Assembly: GCF_001625195.1 (NCBI RefSeq)
Contig: NC_054390.1
Location: 9,707,222-9,771,221, forward strand
Source: Drechmeria coniospora
Lineage: Eukaryota; Ascomycota; Sordariomycetes; Hypocreales; Ophiocordycipitaceae
Length of the DNA stretch: 64,000 nucleotides
Reading direction: 5' to 3'
Of this stretch, positions 63,891 through 64,000 are shown piece after piece; within the stretch, counting starts at the first letter, position 1, and each line of letters starts with the position of its first letter. Position numbers and translations under genes: made by a program. The notes under the pieces were generated by a model, which was not told where the DNA came from, ran no database searches, and worked only from the letters and a program-made list of their open reading frames with translations.

Positions 63891-64000
63891 CTTGTGCTGT
63901 GGAAGGCTTGTCGAGGTCGGGGCAGGCAAGGCTCGAGTCTTGTCATCGACAGCTTGACCCTCGGACTTGGGACTTTTGCGTTGAATGGACGGATCGAGGA

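Overview
The window looks like nuclear DNA of a filamentous ascomycete. It has short (46-160 nt) GT-AG introns with CTAAC-like branch sites, GC-rich coding sequence with a strong preference for C or G at third positions, and fungus-specific genes: a class II hydrophobin, a hacA-type bZIP factor with an Ire1-type 20-nt intron, Erg6, an AzgA purine permease and a fungal rhodopsin-domain membrane protein. The gene set fits a Sordariomycete, probably Hypocreales, but I cannot name a species from sequence alone.

Layout. 1-7.8 kb: truncated pdb1 (-), a 2 kb GTAC-rich spacer, a secreted GH16 glucanase (-), a DUF1348/SnoaL-like protein (+) and a secreted CAP/PR-1 protein with a 10-copy coding repeat (-). 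7.8-14 kb: gene-free, repeat-rich. 14-16.7 kb: fungal rhodopsin-domain protein (+) convergent with an MDR oxidoreductase (-) that carries an apparent +1 frameshift. 16.7-25.1 kb: gene-free desert with minisatellites. 25.1-30.1 kb: hacA (+), a minisatellite partly derived from the 3' end of csm3, csm3 (-), then nuo-21 (+) from a shared divergent promoter. 30-35.8 kb: gene-poor apart from a class II hydrophobin gene. 35.8-39.5 kb: a 2OG-Fe(II) dioxygenase (+) convergent with an azgA-type purine permease (-). 39.5-46.9 kb: desert. 46.9-52.9 kb: SWIRM-domain protein and F-box protein, both (+). 53.3-63.9 kb: a dense block with zuo1 (-), mzm1 (+; three small exons), slt11 (-), erg6 (+) and a full-length ABCB transporter (-).

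Most genes are single-copy housekeeping functions: mitochondrial respiration (PDH E1-beta, complex I 21 kDa subunit, complex III assembly factor Mzm1), protein folding and the unfolded-protein response (Zuo1, HacA), replication fork protection (Csm3), splicing (Slt11), sterol synthesis (Erg6), purine uptake (AzgA) and efflux (ABCB). I see no secondary-metabolite cluster, transposase, CRISPR array or confident tRNA or rRNA gene.

The deserts share an unusual texture: dense GTAC tetranucleotides, TACTCCGTA/TACGGAGTA words that sometimes form perfect 18-22 bp palindromes, and many unrelated local minisatellites, often lying just after stop codons. The best-supported special feature is the twin-hairpin Ire1 site in hacA. 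The most unusual ones are the minisatellite carrying frame-preserving copies of the last codons of csm3, a dispersed ~80-bp structured repeat present at three loci, and the distinctive reading frames beyond the two alternative HacA ends.
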